Shown here in pieces: positions 34,846 through 46,646 of a stretch of 64,000 nt of DNA (the first letter of the stretch is position 1; the number at the start of each line of letters is the position of its first letter). The notes under the pieces were generated by a model. It worked only from the letters and a program-made list of their open reading frames with translations. It had not been told where the DNA came from and did no database searches. The DNA is taken from positions 1 through 64,000 of the forward strand of contig BSDZ01000043.1 in the NCBI GenBank assembly GCA_030268105.1, in the 5' to 3' direction. Source of the DNA: Volvox africanus (taxonomy: Eukaryota; Chlorophyta; Chlorophyceae; Chlamydomonadales; Volvocaceae). A program made the translations under genes and the position numbers.

Positions 34846-35679
34846 TGTTGTACCTCTCCTTCGTGTTTGCTCATAAGTATCTGCACGTCTGAAGGCTTTG
34901 GACACCGATGTGCGAGCACTTGCAAGTACAGCAAGGCAAGCGTGAGCAAACAGAGACAGCGGAAGACTTCAAGACAAGAAGAGATATAACTTACAGTCTT
35001 ACAGATCGAAGCGATGCAATGGACGAAATCGCCGTCAGAGCCAGAAGCAAGCAATCATCACGCGGTGGTGATAAGCGAAGTTTAGGCTTAGCTCGGGCTA
35101 AGTAGAATAGCGTATAGTGATTATAGTGTAGAACACACGAATGTTCTCCGGTATCGAATGTCTTATCTTGCTTAGCCGTCCTCGCATCTGTTATACTCGC
35201 AGCATCCCAATGTTGTACGATTCACACTAGGAGGCCGATCCTAAGTGTGACAACCCTACTGCGTATAGGCGATGTCCAAGCATAACAACGTATAAGCCTT
35301 TCCGGCATTCGCATGATGCAAGGGTCCGAATAACGATATTCGGTTGCAAGGCATGCATCGCGACGAGTGCGGCGCTCTCAACGTGTGCTGTAATGAAGTA
35401 ATATTATACCAGATAATATTACTTATCGTTTCGTAGCACGAGCATAATGCGCACTTTAATGATTCGGGATTTCATGCATGCTAGGCGGATTTGCCATGAT
35501 GCGATGTCGCGATGGACAATGATAACATGCCAAATGCATATATAAATGTATGCGAATACACCTATATCATGCAGGTTCATTCATATGCAATAATCATTCA
35601 TGCGTTCATCAAGATAACACTTCGCCTTGTAGGGTCGCATCGACCTACGCATCGGCGGGAAACGAACCGTAGCACAACA
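34846..35679 (-). mobile_element. 5' LTR of chromovirus R2 (834 bp)
   Basis: On the plus strand it runs TGTTGTACCTCTCC...GTAGCACAACA. It contains CCGAATA-ACGA-TATTCGG and the AT hairpin near 35,395-35,425. The flanking DNA on the right begins TCCCGTACATGG. The other flank is deleted, so no target duplication can be read. Confidence 0.92.
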
Positions 35680-35822
35680 TCCCGTACATGGATGGATAAT
35701 GAGCTTCCTGTGCGTATGCATGTAATTTACTATGCAGGTCTATTATTCGTTATTGGGCAATTTACTAAGTGTAAATTACGCAGACATGCATGTTCCACAT
35801 TATTATTTAGTACTTCACATGC

Positions 35823-36200
35823 ATGAGTGCTGCCTGTCGCACTCCATACAATGAAGTCCTTTCTCTTGTCAGATTACAGTTCTTTAAGAAAAACAGTCTC
35901 ATCCTGCTACGTTACTGTATATTGAACATGCTCATACCACTCCCTTTATTAGGCTTTTTCTGTGGCATCACTTTCGGTTTTGCTGGTGCCTCTTACGCTG
36001 CTCTTTATGCCCCTGTTTTAGATGATGTATATGTAACAGAATTTTTAGTGTGGATACTCATGGGTTCTTCTGTCTTTGTTCTCATGACAGTGTTGGGCAT
36101 TGCGATAGGGCAGTACCGCTCAACGGTGTCATTTATGTTGTATGCCAGTTCGATTACCGTTTATGTCGAAGTAGGCTGCAATCTATCCGAGCACTATTGA
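35823..36200 (+). pseudogene. Membrane-protein fragment cut by an LTR
   Basis: A 125-codon frame starts at ATG with two hydrophobic segments (about residues 34-65 and 73-95, rich in Gly/Phe/Leu). LTR B1 starts at 36,136, so the last 21 codons come from the LTR and the original C-terminus is lost. The first 105 residues look like a genuine integral membrane protein or an exon of one. I do not recognise the family. Confidence 0.45.
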
Positions 36201-36932
36201 ACATGATGTAAGCATATTAGCATGATATTTTCGAATATATCTAGCTAATGAAGCACGCTGCATTATCACTCGCGACATCACGCTGTTGGTCAACATGTTT
36301 GACTTGAGGCTGATATCAATGCACGAATCCACCATTGGCATAGTATACCACGTAATAATGTTTCAAATATTATTACCTCATCCGTATCATAAACCATACG
36401 CGTATGCGGGAATGCGACGATCGCAATGGTTGGGTCGGCAACCGAATATCGATATTCAGACCTTTGCATATTGCATACGTTGCATCCACTAATATCACGG
36501 ATTACACGAACAGTGCCATGATAGTACTCACACTTGAGATCGGAATCCAGTGAGACTTGTACTGCACATCGGTATCGTGAATGTGATAGGTGCGAGGACA
36601 GCCGCCTAGAGACCGAAGTCGGCACGATGCTACTTTGGATTGTGTACCCACGGGTTCAACTCAATCTAACTCTCATACATACGTATTATTCGGCCTGAGC
36701 TATTCCAGCATACCATATCCAGCCGGATGATGAACGCTGCCTGCGGGGTCTGACGGCAGACTTCTATTCTGCAATCAAAGATCATTCTAAGTTGAATCTT
36801 TCCTTGATGATAAGTCTTCCACTGTCACATTACTCGCATTGAATCGCCTTGCTGTTCGTAAGCACAATGCACGTGTAGCTAACACTCAGACGTGCAGGTT
36901 CAGTGCATGGTTGAAGAAGGAAGGATACAACA
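36136..36932 (+). mobile_element. LTR B1 (related subfamily B)
   Basis: It runs TGTTGTATGCCAGTTCG...GATACAACA. It shares layout, not close sequence, with the A LTRs: an AT hairpin (GTAATAATG...ATTATTAC), the perfect palindrome CCGAATATCGATATTC(A/G)G, and the CAGACGTGCA block before the end. A PBS-like AATTTGGTAGTGAGAC follows. Confidence 0.8.
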
Positions 36933-37190
36933 AATTTGGTAGTGAGACGTTTCGACTCACGGCTGTTAAGTTCTCGCACGAACGAGTGGCGGCGAAAGGC
37001 ATCACAAGACAACCCCACTGGAAAGTCTGTGATGCACAATCTTATTTCCAAATCACTGGTGTCGTGTTTATCCTTCAACACTAATCATATATTTGCTATC
37101 AGGATCCTCGGCAAGTTTATACCTGCACCGATTCGTGGCTTGGAAAATTAACCGAAAGAAAAAACAAGCGGTTCAGGCCTCAGGGGCAAG
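36933..37190 (+). mobile_element. Leader fragment behind LTR B1
   Basis: It starts with the PBS and resembles the leader of B2 (CGACTCACGGCTGT, CTCGTGCGA/GCGAGCGGCGGCGA). There is no gag. The fragment ends before a compositionally different GC-rich stretch. Confidence 0.6.
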
Positions 37191-37597
37191 GAGCTCGCGC
37201 GTGTGTGTATGTGGATGCGGGTTTGACTTATAGGGGCGGAGAGACATGCAGCAGCTGAAAAATCTCCATATGCTGAAACCTCTCCCGCCCCCACCCCACC
37301 ACACCTTCTTGCCCCCGAAAATATCACGCTCTTCCCCAGCTGTTATTCTGTCTCTTACACTGTCCACATATAGACAGGCACGGGGTGTCGTAACCCGCCA
37401 TCAACTCGCCGCACATTAAGTACCTGTACAGCAGCAACTTATTTCCGCATGCCAAAGATATGAACTGGTCCATGTACACGAAGCGAGCCGTGCGAACCTC
37501 GTGGTGCAGCAGCGGATTGGCAGCGGCACGGCTGCCAGTGGCGGGGCCGCCCGCCGGCAGTGGCGGCGGCGGCGGTGTGGTGGGTGCGCCGGCAGGG
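37191..37597 (-). pseudogene. GC-rich host-gene fragment between LTR heads B1 and B2
   Basis: On the minus strand an exon-like frame reads a Pro/Ala/Gly-rich segment (TTPPPPPLPAGG), then EVRTARFVYMDQF and LACGNKLLLYR, and ends at a good donor (ACAG-GTACTT near 37,423). The base composition is much more GC-rich than its surroundings. It looks like a captured or stranded piece of a host gene. I do not recognise the family with confidence. Confidence 0.45.
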
Positions 37598-38408
37598 TGT
37601 TGTACGCTGGTTCGATCATCGTTCATACCAAAGTAGACCGCAATACATTCGAGCATTATGAAGCATGACATAATCATATTAGCATGATATATTCGAGTAT
37701 ATCTAGCTAATCAGGCACGTCGCATTATCATCTACGACATCGCGCTGTCGGTCAACATGTTTGACTCGAGGCTGATATTAATGCGAGATCTATCCGTTGG
37801 CATAATATTCCACGTAATAATACTTTAAATATTATTACCTCATCTGTGTCATAAACCATACGCGTATGCAAGAACGCGACGATCGTGATGGTTGGGTCGG
37901 CAACCGAATATCGATATTCGGACCGCATATTGCATGCGTTGCATCCATTAATATCACGGATTACGCGATATTCAGAATAGTGCTACGAAGGTACTCACAC
38001 TTGAGATCGGAATCCAGTGAGACCTGTACTGCACATCGGTATCACGGCGTGATAGATGCGAGGACGGCCGCCTAGAGACCGAAGTCGGCTCGATGCTACT
38101 TTGGACCAAGTACTTGCATACTTAATGCTATCTAATTCACATACATACGTTTTACTCATTTATATTCGGCCTGAGCTATTCTAGCATATCATCTTCAGCC
38201 GGATGATGAACATTGCCCGCGGGGTCTGACGGCCGACTACCAATCTGTAACCAAAGACTATTGTAAGTTGGATCTTTCCTTGTTGTTGAGTCTTTCGCTC
38301 TCACTTTACTCGCATTGAATCACCTTACTGTTCGTAAGCACGGTACGCACTTAGCTAACATCCAGACGTGCAGATTCAGTGCATGATCGAGGAAGGAAGG
38401 ATACAACA
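37598..38408 (+). mobile_element. LTR B2 (subfamily B)
   Basis: It runs TGTTGTACGCTGG...GATACAACA, 811 bp, and aligns along its length with B1 and B3. It has the perfect palindrome CCGAATATCGATATTCGG near 37,904. Confidence 0.82.
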
Positions 38409-38882
38409 AATTTGGTAGCGAGACAGTTCGACTCACGGCTGTCTCATCATTACTATTGGAGAGTAGATTCTCGTGCGAGCGAGCGGCGGCGAGGAGTATC
38501 ACGGGATAACCTCGTCAGAAAACCGGTATTGTAATATTCTCTTTCCAAACTATTGATATAATATTTGTCCTTTCATACCAATCATATCTACGCTACCAGT
38601 GAAGTCTTAAATCCACAGAAGGGATTCCATCGCCATCATACTCGGAATTGTTTATCTGATAAGTTGAACATCTGGCAGAATCAGCTACTAAGACTACATC
38701 AATTTGAAGGTTACAACGCGTTGGTGGGTTACATTACCATTCTCGTCGGAATTTACTCGTGCGTGAACGGTACGCGGAAGAAATTTCTAAGGTATAGAAA
38801 CCATCTCTCTCTACCCTTGCAAGATACTAATTAGCATATATGTCGGATAACCAGTATCAACGGACTACAGGGGGAGTGAACT
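38409..38882 (+). mobile_element. Leader fragment behind LTR B2
   Basis: PBS-like AATTTGGTAGCGAGACAG is followed by a leader related to B1. A frame at 38,565-38,834 is not similar to ORF0 or Gag, and I leave it unassigned. No pol is present. Confidence 0.6.
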
Positions 38883-38938
38883 GTTGTACCTCTCCTTCGT
38901 GTTTGCTCATAAACATCTTCGCGTCTGAAGGCTTTCGA
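38883..38938 (-). mobile_element. 56-bp LTR-A tip fragment
   Basis: TGTTGTACCTCTCCTTCG and what follows match the antisense end of the A-type LTR, and break off exactly where LTR B3 starts. Confidence 0.75.
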
Positions 38939-39753
38939 TGTTGTATGCGGGTTCGATCCCCACTTGCACCGAAGTAGACTGCATTATATTCGAGCATTAC
39001 GAAGCATGATATAATCATATTAGCATGATATATTCGAGTATATCTAGCTAATCAGGCATATCACATTCTCATCTACGACATCGCGCTGTCGGTCAACATG
39101 TTTGACTCGATGCTGATAATTAATGCGCGATCTATCCGTTGGTATAATATTCCGCGTTATAATGCTTTGAATATTATTACCTCATCTGTGTCATAAACCA
39201 TACGCGTATGCAAGAATGCAACGCTAGCGATGGTTGGGTCGGCAACCGAATATCGATATTCGGACCTTCGCATATTGCATGCGTTGCATTCATTAATATC
39301 ACGGATTACGTGGTATTTAAAATAGTGCTATGAAGGTACTCACACTTGAGATCGAAATCCAGTGAGACCTGTACTGCACATTGGTATCGCGACGTGATAG
39401 GTGCGAGGACGGCTGCCTAGAGACCGAAGTCGGCTTGACACTAATTTGGGTCAAGTACTCGTGTACTTAACTCGGTCTGATTCTGATATATACGTTTTAC
39501 TCATTTATTATCGGCCTGAGCTATTCCAGCATAGCATTCCCAGCCGGATGATGAACGCTGCCCGCGGGGTCTGACGGCAGACTCCTAATTTGCAGCTGAA
39601 GATCATTGTAAGTTGAATCTTTCCTTATTGATAAGCCTTCCGCTGTCACGTTGCTTGCACTGAAGTGTCTTACTGTTCGTAAGCACCATGCACGTGTAGC
39701 TAATACTCAGACGTGCAGATTCAGTGCATGGTTGAAGAAGGAAGGATACAACA
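38939..39753 (+). mobile_element. LTR B3 (subfamily B)
   Basis: It runs TGTTGTATGCGGGTTCG...GATACAACA, 815 bp. The palindrome CCGAATATCGATATTCGG is at about 39,247. Unlike B1 and B2, it is followed by the A-type PBS (TGGTATCGAGACAGG). Confidence 0.82.
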
Positions 39754-40222
39754 AATTTGGTATCGAGACAGGTTCGTTGCCTGACTGCCTAATGATGCTT
39801 GATCGGAAGTAAGTTCTTTCTAGGACGACTGTTGACGATGGGCGACGTAGCCCACTAGACATTATCGCCGAAGAACTTGTCCACGCTATATCAGATACTG
39901 TTGCTTCCAAATTGTGATTGCTTTTATACCTTTGTAGTTTACTGCAATTGTGGTGTGAGCCTTCGCTCTGAGTTGCAGGTGAAACTTGTGGTCTGGCACC
40001 GCTCGCGATAGCTTCTGGTTACAACTTGCGTTCTAATCAGCTGGAGGCTTTGATTGCACGGACTACAGGGGCCATATCTACTCGAAGCCTGCAAGAGTAT
40101 TGTCGGTGTGCTGACCAAATTGTTTGTACTCTTGTGCTAGATTCGTGTGAATCGCTTGCACACTTGCTTTAGAATTATGTGCATCGTTTATTGTCACGCA
40201 ATTTGAATATATTGGTCAGTGT
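39754..40222 (+). mobile_element. Leader of B3 with ORF0-like exons
   Basis: The first exon aligns with R1 ORF0 in the frame SPLDIIAEELVHAI...VASKL. The second follows a conserved GAGTTGCAG acceptor and contains APLAIA and LIARTTGAIST. The start ATG and the donor GT are not preserved. The leader ends at 40,222, fused to truncated R3 in the opposite orientation. Confidence 0.6.
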
Positions 40223-42110
40223 TCCACCGGTGGCCGACACAATGTGGCCCAAATATTCCACCTGAGGCTGCGCCCAAAAGCATTTGGCGCGTTTAGCAAA
40301 CAATTGCTCCCGCCTCATAACGTCGAGCACGAGCCGAAGATGCTCCAAATGCTCCTCGCGCGTCTTAGAATAAACCAAGATGTCATCCAGGTAGCAAACA
40401 ACGAACCTGTCGATAAACGGCCTAAACATTCGGTCCATAACCGCCTGAAACGTTGCAGGGGCATTAGTCAAACCAAACGATAGGACCGTATACTCAAAGT
40501 GACCGAAGGGCGTCCGAAAAGCGGTTTTCGGAATATCAGAGGCAGCGATGCGGATCTGATTATAGCCCTGTTGCAAGTCAATCGAGGAAAAATAAGCCGA
40601 TCCCTTCAGCTTATCCAACAGGTCGTCAACGCGTGGCAAAGGGTAGCGATTTTTCACCGTACTCGCATTCAACCCCCGGTAATCGATGCACATGCGCAAG
40701 GTCCCATCCTTCTTACCGACAAACAAAATCGGTGCAGAATACAGGGATGTGCTGGGGCGTATCATACCCTTCGCGAGCAAATCCGTCACCTGGCGCTTTA
40801 CCTCGTCCAGCTCCAATGGACTCAACCTGTACATTGGCCGGGCCGTAGGCTGTGCTCCAGGCATGAGAGGGATTGTGTGATCAACAGGACGCATAGGTGG
40901 TAGGCCAGGGATATCTTTAAAGACGTCCTCATACTGCGACAGTAGGGCCTCAACCTCAGGATCCACAGAAATCTGCGCGGTGGTGGCACAACAGCCCACC
41001 CGCGGCCTCAAAAGCAGTCCGTGGGCACCCTTCCGTAACAAACGGACAGCTTCCTTACGCCCGACTAGCTCTGGTTCGATTTGCGCTGCCATTGCGGTCA
41101 CAGCGAAATTAACCATAGGCACCGCCTCAGCTTCGCCCTCCTTTGGTGTGACATGTTCGAACGACAGGAAAGGTACCTTAATCGACAGAGTACCCTTGTA
41201 CATATGCAGGGTTGCGGTCTCCATGTCGATGCGCGTGCGGTACTGTCATAATGTCGAGGACCCCATTATGTACGGTGCAGTCTCTGCTAAGCCCTGCAGC
41301 ACGTACGGCCGGGCCACAACACGCAAAGGGCCTATCGATAGGCTAAGGGTAATCCTGCCCACGATGGGATGCTTACCCCCGTCAGCAAGGGTAACCTGTG
41401 GACAATCAGACGACTCTGGGGTCAACCCCAGCGCATTCACCTCTGCGACAGAGATGAAGTCGTCGCTGGCACCGGTGTCAACAAGTGCCTTCAGAGTACG
41501 GCCATTCAAACCGATCTGAACCACTGGGACATGGTTATCTGCGAGCGACTGCCCAGCAGATAACGTTAGGTGGGTCCGTAACCTACGGCACCCTCATCAG
41601 GAGCTTCGTACCAAACGTCAACCGAGTAGGATGTGCCTGGCCACGGAGCCAGCATACCCTCCCGATCCACACCGTTAAACAAAACGGTGCCCGGCTCGAA
41701 CCGGTGGACACGCCGCATACCCCTTAACGATGCCTCTGCCTTGCGCCGACAGAAAGCGGGGAGTAATACACATGCGGCGGTGCCTGGATATTGACGCCTA
41801 CATCTCCTATAAACGGCCAACTGTTCCGACATCTCACGCAGAGACGAGGGGATGAACTTTTGTTCATCCACGTGGTTAGACAGATCGATAGACGACAGGG
41901 GACGGCGAGGTGCAAACAAATTACACAACGGATCGAAGCAGAGAAGTCCCGTGCGTCCGTCAAGCGTGATGCGTCGCGCAATGACTCGCTCAATGTGTCC
42001 AAGTACGCAAGGCAACAATGCCTTCACGGCTGGCCGTAAGGATGACCACCGACCACGCGTTAGTTCAGAAATCCCGGGCGGTGCCCCCTCCACAGGAACC
42101 CGGGCAAGGT
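40223..42110 (-). pseudogene. pol: Broken pol of R3 (protease and N-terminal half of RT)
   Basis: It contains the sequence downstream of gag, protease (LVDTGASDD, about 41,470) and RT up to just past YLDD ([11 protein letters not shown]). It is cut at 40,223. Defects include the same 10-nt loss before the protease as R1 (near 41,570), a nonsense change to TGA near 41,246, and an insertion near 41,855 (GAACTTTTGTTC). RNase H, integrase and the 3' LTR are absent. Confidence 0.9.
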
Positions 42111-43340
42111 CGGCTGAGGTACAAACGGCGGCAGTAACGGGCAATCCTTCGTAGGATGACTCTCCGCGCACCGTAGACAAACATTGGCCGCTTTCCGACG
42201 TTCGAACTCGGAATGATTGCAATTCCATTTTGGCATAAACGAGTCATCCGTGCGAGTCCGCTTCGCATTGGGGTCAGAGCGCTGTGCGGCTGCCGACGAC
42301 GGCGCACCACCACGCTTCCTGCTCTTAGCCGGGTCCGAGCTCGGACCTGCTCCTCCTGACCCGCGGACACCCGAGCTAGCGCCCCCGCGCGCCTGGCGTT
42401 GCCGGTTGCTGCGTCGCGTCGCGGCAGTAGGTGTGGGGCGGGTCGCTCCGAGTTCCTGGTCGAGAGCTACAGCTTCCCCAAGCGGATCCTGCACTTGCAC
42501 GGCATTTGCACGAGGGGCAGACTTGACTTCTTCCTCACCGGCAAGGAGTCGTATCTCCGTACCCTTAGCAAAAGTGACCAAGGCATCATACGACTTGATC
42601 GGCACCCCAGCCAAGTCAGTAGCGCACCATTTAGCCTAAAGGTTTGTCAGGCCTCGCTTAAACCAAAAGACACGCTCGGTTTCGGTGAGATCAGCAATGG
42701 GGGTCACAAGTGCTTCGAAGCGTGACTGGTACGCAGGTACATTTTCACCCCGACGCATGTGGTAGCTACCGGCTGCCAAAACCTTACGAGCCTCCACATC
42801 ACGTGCTTGAACCTCAGTAGCGAACCGTGCGAGCAAAGCGGCGATCATCTCGTCAAAAGTATAGTCGCCCTGGGCGGTGGTCCATTCGCGATACCAGTCC
42901 TTCGCTGAGCCCTCGAGGGTGTTACCAACGAAGAGACACCTGATACCATCATTATCGCCACCTTGAACAGCCTGGAGATACTTTTTAGCGTCACGCACGT
43001 ACGCACGAGTTGCATCGGCTATGCTAGGTCCTGGTGTCTTTTCAGTCAGCGAGATATTGAGCCTAGGAACGGGAATTGACAATCTCATCACCTCAGGGAT
43101 GTCATCATGCCCTCGAGCTTGAGGTAATGGCAGAACCCTTGGTCCAGCAGTGTTGTCCATATTCGTATTAACTGCTGAATGCGGCACAATTAAGTGAGCA
43201 GGGGTCTGAAGGACAAAGGGCTCTTGAGTGGCTCGCGTGCCAACAGTCTCAAGACCTCTATCCGGCGCTCTAGCAGCCACAACAAAATCGGGTTGGCTAG
43301 CTAAGCTAGTGTGCGGCGTATCGTCACGTTCCACGGACAT
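42111..43340 (-). pseudogene. gag: Gag of R3 (two frames)
   Basis: The ATG is at 43,340 (MSVERDDTPH). The frame breaks near 42,636-42,645 (TTAGCCTAAAGG for TTAGCCAAAAG), and a second frame carries the zinc-knuckle part. A 7-nt loss removes the UAG itself, so the gag/pol junction is also shifted. Confidence 0.88.
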
Positions 43341-43806
43341 GGAACACGAAGTGATACCCTAGGTTTGCGTAACAGAAGCCGACTTCTATCGCAAAGGCAA
43401 GAGTACAAAGCGATTTGGTGAGCCTACCGACAGTACTCTTGAGAAGATTCAGTAAACTCAGCAAGTACTTGCCCAGCTGAGTCCTGATCTCCGTAGTTTG
43501 GGCGATGAGAGTCGCCAACTGGTCCGGACGAAAGCCGGTCTCAGTCACCGCGGCAAGCAATGCCGGTGCACTGAGATTACCTGCGACTCAGAGCGTACAC
43601 TTACACAACAAGTGCAGCAATCTAAGCAAAAGCAATTAAACAATTACAAACCGGAAGCGGCGGCGTCCAAAACGGCGCGGCCTAGGTCTTCGGCAAAAGT
43701 ATCTAGCGGTCCTCGTGGTTCGTCGCTGGAACTCGCCATAGAAAGAACCTACTTCCGATTAGACAAAGGGAGACAGTTAGGCAACGAACCTGTCTCGATA
43801 CCAATT
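43341..43806 (-). other. R3 leader with ORF0 and PBS
   Basis: It has the same order as R1 and R2: PBS next to the LTR, ORF0 exon 1, GT-AG interval, exon 2 (frame 43,324-43,560). Confidence 0.6.
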
Positions 43807-44638
43807 TGTTGTACCTCTCCTTCGTGTTTGCACATAAGTATCTGCGCGTCTGAAGGCTTTGGACACCGATGCGCGAGCACTTGCAAGTACAACAAGGCAA
43901 GCGCGAGCAAACAGAGACAGCGGAAGACTTCAAGACAAGAAGAGATATAACTTACAGTCTTACAGATCGGTGCGGTGCAATGGACGTAATCGCCGTCAGC
44001 GCCGGAAGCAAGCAATCATCACGCGGCGGTGATAAGCGAAGTTTAGGCTTAGCTCGGGCTAAGTAGAGTAGCGTATAGCAATGATAATGTAGAACACACG
44101 AGTGTTCTCCGGTGTCGAATATCTTATCTTGCTTAGCCGTCCTCGCATCTGTTATACTCGTAGCATCGCAATGCCGTACGATTCACACTAGGAGGCCGAT
44201 CCTAAGTGTGACAACCCTACTGCGTATAGGCGATGTCCAAGCATAACAACGTATAAGCCTTTCCGGCATTCGCATGATGCAAGGGTCCGGATAACAATAT
44301 CCGGTTGCAGGGCATGCATCGCGACAAGTGCGGCGCTCTCAACGTGTGCTGTAATGAAGTAATATTATATCAAATAATATTACTTATCGTTTCGTAGCAC
44401 GAGCATAATGCGCACTTCAATGATTCGGTATTTCATGCATGCTAGGCGGATTTGCCATGATGCGATGTTGCGATGGATAATGATGACATGCCAAATGCAT
44501 ATATAAATATATACGAATATATTTATATCATGCCAATTCATTCATATGCATTAATCGTTCATGCGTTCATCAAGATAACACTTCGCCTCGTAGGGTCGCA
44601 TCGACCTACATCGGCGGGAAATGAACCGTAGCACAACA
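43807..44638 (-). mobile_element. 5' LTR of R3 (832 bp)
   Basis: It runs TGTTGTACC...GTAGCACAACA on the plus strand and is inserted in R4 pol. Its palindrome reads CCGGATA-ACAA-TATCCGG (44,287-44,304), changed in both arms relative to R2 so that pairing is kept. Confidence 0.92.
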
Positions 44639-45404
44639 GATCCTGCCCACGATGGGATGCTTACCCCCGTCAGCAAGGGTAACCTGTGGACAATCATACG
44701 ATTCTGGGGTCAACCCCAGCGCATTCACCTCTGCAGCAGAGATGAAGTCGTCGCTGGCACCGGTGTCAACGAGTGCCTTCAGGGTACGGCCATTTAGACC
44801 GACCTGAATCACCGGGACACGGTTATCTACAAGCGACTGCCCAGCAGATCACGTTAGTGCTCTTTGGGCGGGTCCGTAACCACACGGAACCCTCATCAGG
44901 AGCTTCGTACCAAACGTCAACCGAGTAGGATGTGCCTGGCCACGGAGCCAGCATACCCTCCCGATCCACACCGTTAAACAAAACGGTGCCCGGCTCGAAC
45001 CGGTGGACACGCCGCATACCCCTTAACGATGCCTCTGCCTTGCACCGACAGAAAGCGGGGAGTAATACACATGCGGCGGTGCCTGGATATTGACGCCTAC
45101 ATCTCCTATAAACGGCCAACTGTTCCGAAATCTCACGCAGAGATGAGGGGATGAACAAAACCACGTGGTTAGACAGATCGATAGATGACAGGGGACGGCG
45201 TGGGGTAAACAGATTACACAGCGGATCGAAGCAGAGAAGTCCCGTGCGTCCGTCAAGCGTGACGTGTCGCGCAATGACTCGCTCGATGTGTCCAAGTACG
45301 CAAGGCAACAATGCCTTCATGGCTGGTCGTAAGGATGACCACCGACCACGTGTTAGTTCAGCAATCCCGGGTGGTGCCCCCTCCGCAGGAACCCGGGCAA
45401 ACCC
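44639..45404 (-). pseudogene. pol: 5' part of R4 pol, cut by R3
   Basis: It is open right after the gag UAG (GFARVPAEGAPPG) although R4 is the most diverged A copy, and is frameshifted near 44,880. Protease ([10 protein letters not shown]) lies at about 44,760. The sequence stops at 44,639 (HPIVGRI) where the R3 LTR begins. The rest of R4 pol is not found. Confidence 0.88.
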
Positions 45405-46646
45405 CTATTCGGGCTTAGGGCCCAACGGCGGCAGCAACGGACAATCCTTGGTAGGATGGCTCTCCGTGCACTGTAGGCAAACATTGGCCGCTTTCTGACG
45501 TTCGAACTCGGAACGATTGCAATTCCATTTTGGCATCAACAGATCATCCGTGCGAGTCCGCTTTGCATCGGGGTCAGGGCGCTGTGCGGCTGCCGTCGAC
45601 GGCGCGCCCCCACGTTTCCTGCTCTTAGCTGGGTCCGAGCTCGGACCTGCTCTTCCTGACCCGTGGACACCTGAGCTAGCGCCCCCGCGCGCCTTGCGCT
45701 GTCTGTTGCTGTGTCGCACCGTGACAACAGATGCAGGACGAGTAGCTCCAAGTTCCTGGTCCAGAGCCACAGCTTCCCCAAGCGGATCCTGCGCTTGCAC
45801 AGCATTTGCACGAGGGGTAGATTTGACTTCTTCCTCACCGGCAAGGAGTCGTACCTCTGTCCCCCTAGCAAATGTTACCAAGGCGTCGTACGACCTGAAC
45901 GGCACCCCAGACAATTCAGTAGCGCACCATTTAGCCAAAAGTTTCGTTAGGCCTCGCTTAAACCAAAAGACACGCTCATTCTCGGTGAGGTCAGCGATGG
46001 GGGTCACTAGTGCTTCGAAGTGTGACTGGTATGCAGGTACATTTTCGCCCCGACGCATGTGATATGTACCGGCTGCCAAAACCTTGCGAGCCTCAACATC
46101 ACGTGCGTGCACCTCAGTAGCAAACCGTGCGAGCAGAGCGGAAATCAACTCGTCAAACGTGTAGTCAATCCGGGCGTTGGTCCATTCGTCGTACCAGTCC
46201 TTCGCCGCACCCTCGAGGGTGTTGCCAACGAAGAGACACCTGATACCATCATTATCGCCACCATGCACCGCCTGGAGATACTTCTTAGCATCGCGCACGT
46301 ACGTACGAGTTGAATCGGCTATGGTTGGGCCGGGTGTCTTAAGGTTTTCATTCAGCGAGATTTTAAGCCTAGGTACGGGAATTGTCAATCTCATCACCTC
46401 GGGAATGGCAGCATGCCCTTGCGTTTGAGGTAGAGGAAGACCCCATGGATCAGCAGCGTTGTCCATATTCGTATTAACTGCTGAACGCGGCACAATTAAG
46501 TGGGCAGGGGTCTGAAGGACAAGAGGTTCTAGAGCAGCTCGCGTGCCAACAGTCTCAAGACCTCTATCCGTAGCTCTAGCAGCCACAACAAATTCGGGTT
46601 GGCTTGCTAAGGTAGTAAGCGGCGTATCGTTGCGTCCCGCAGACAT
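45405..46646 (-). CDS. gag: Gag of chromovirus R4 (413 aa, intact)
   Basis: The ATG is at 46,646 (MSAGRNDTPL). The ORF is full length compared with R1 (411 aa) with many substitutions, mostly conservative. The core and the C-x2-C-x3-H-x4-C knuckle (CLQCTESHPTKDC) are kept. It ends GPKPE-UAG, with pol in frame after it. Confidence 0.92.
   Translation of the reverse strand: MSAGRNDTPLTTLASQPEFVVAARATDRGLETVGTRAALEPLVLQTPAHLIVPRSAVNTNMDNAADPWGLPLPQTQGHAAIPEVMRLTIPVPRLKISLNENLKTPGPTIADSTRTYVRDAKKYLQAVHGGDNDGIRCLFVGNTLEGAAKDWYDEWTNARIDYTFDELISALLARFATEVHARDVEARKVLAAGTYHMRRGENVPAYQSHFEALVTPIADLTENERVFWFKRGLTKLLAKWCATELSGVPFRSYDALVTFARGTEVRLLAGEEEVKSTPRANAVQAQDPLGEAVALDQELGATRPASVVTVRHSNRQRKARGGASSGVHGSGRAGPSSDPAKSRKRGGAPSTAAAQRPDPDAKRTRTDDLLMPKWNCNRSEFERQKAANVCLQCTESHPTKDCPLLPPLGPKPE

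Noticed and set aside
38939..38975. tRNA-like 3' end (GGGTTCGATCCCCAC followed by TTGCACC)
   Set aside because: The same position in B1 and B2 reads CCAGTTCGATTACCG and CTGGTTCGATCATCG. It is simply the start of LTR-B, and no D-arm or anticodon arm precedes it.
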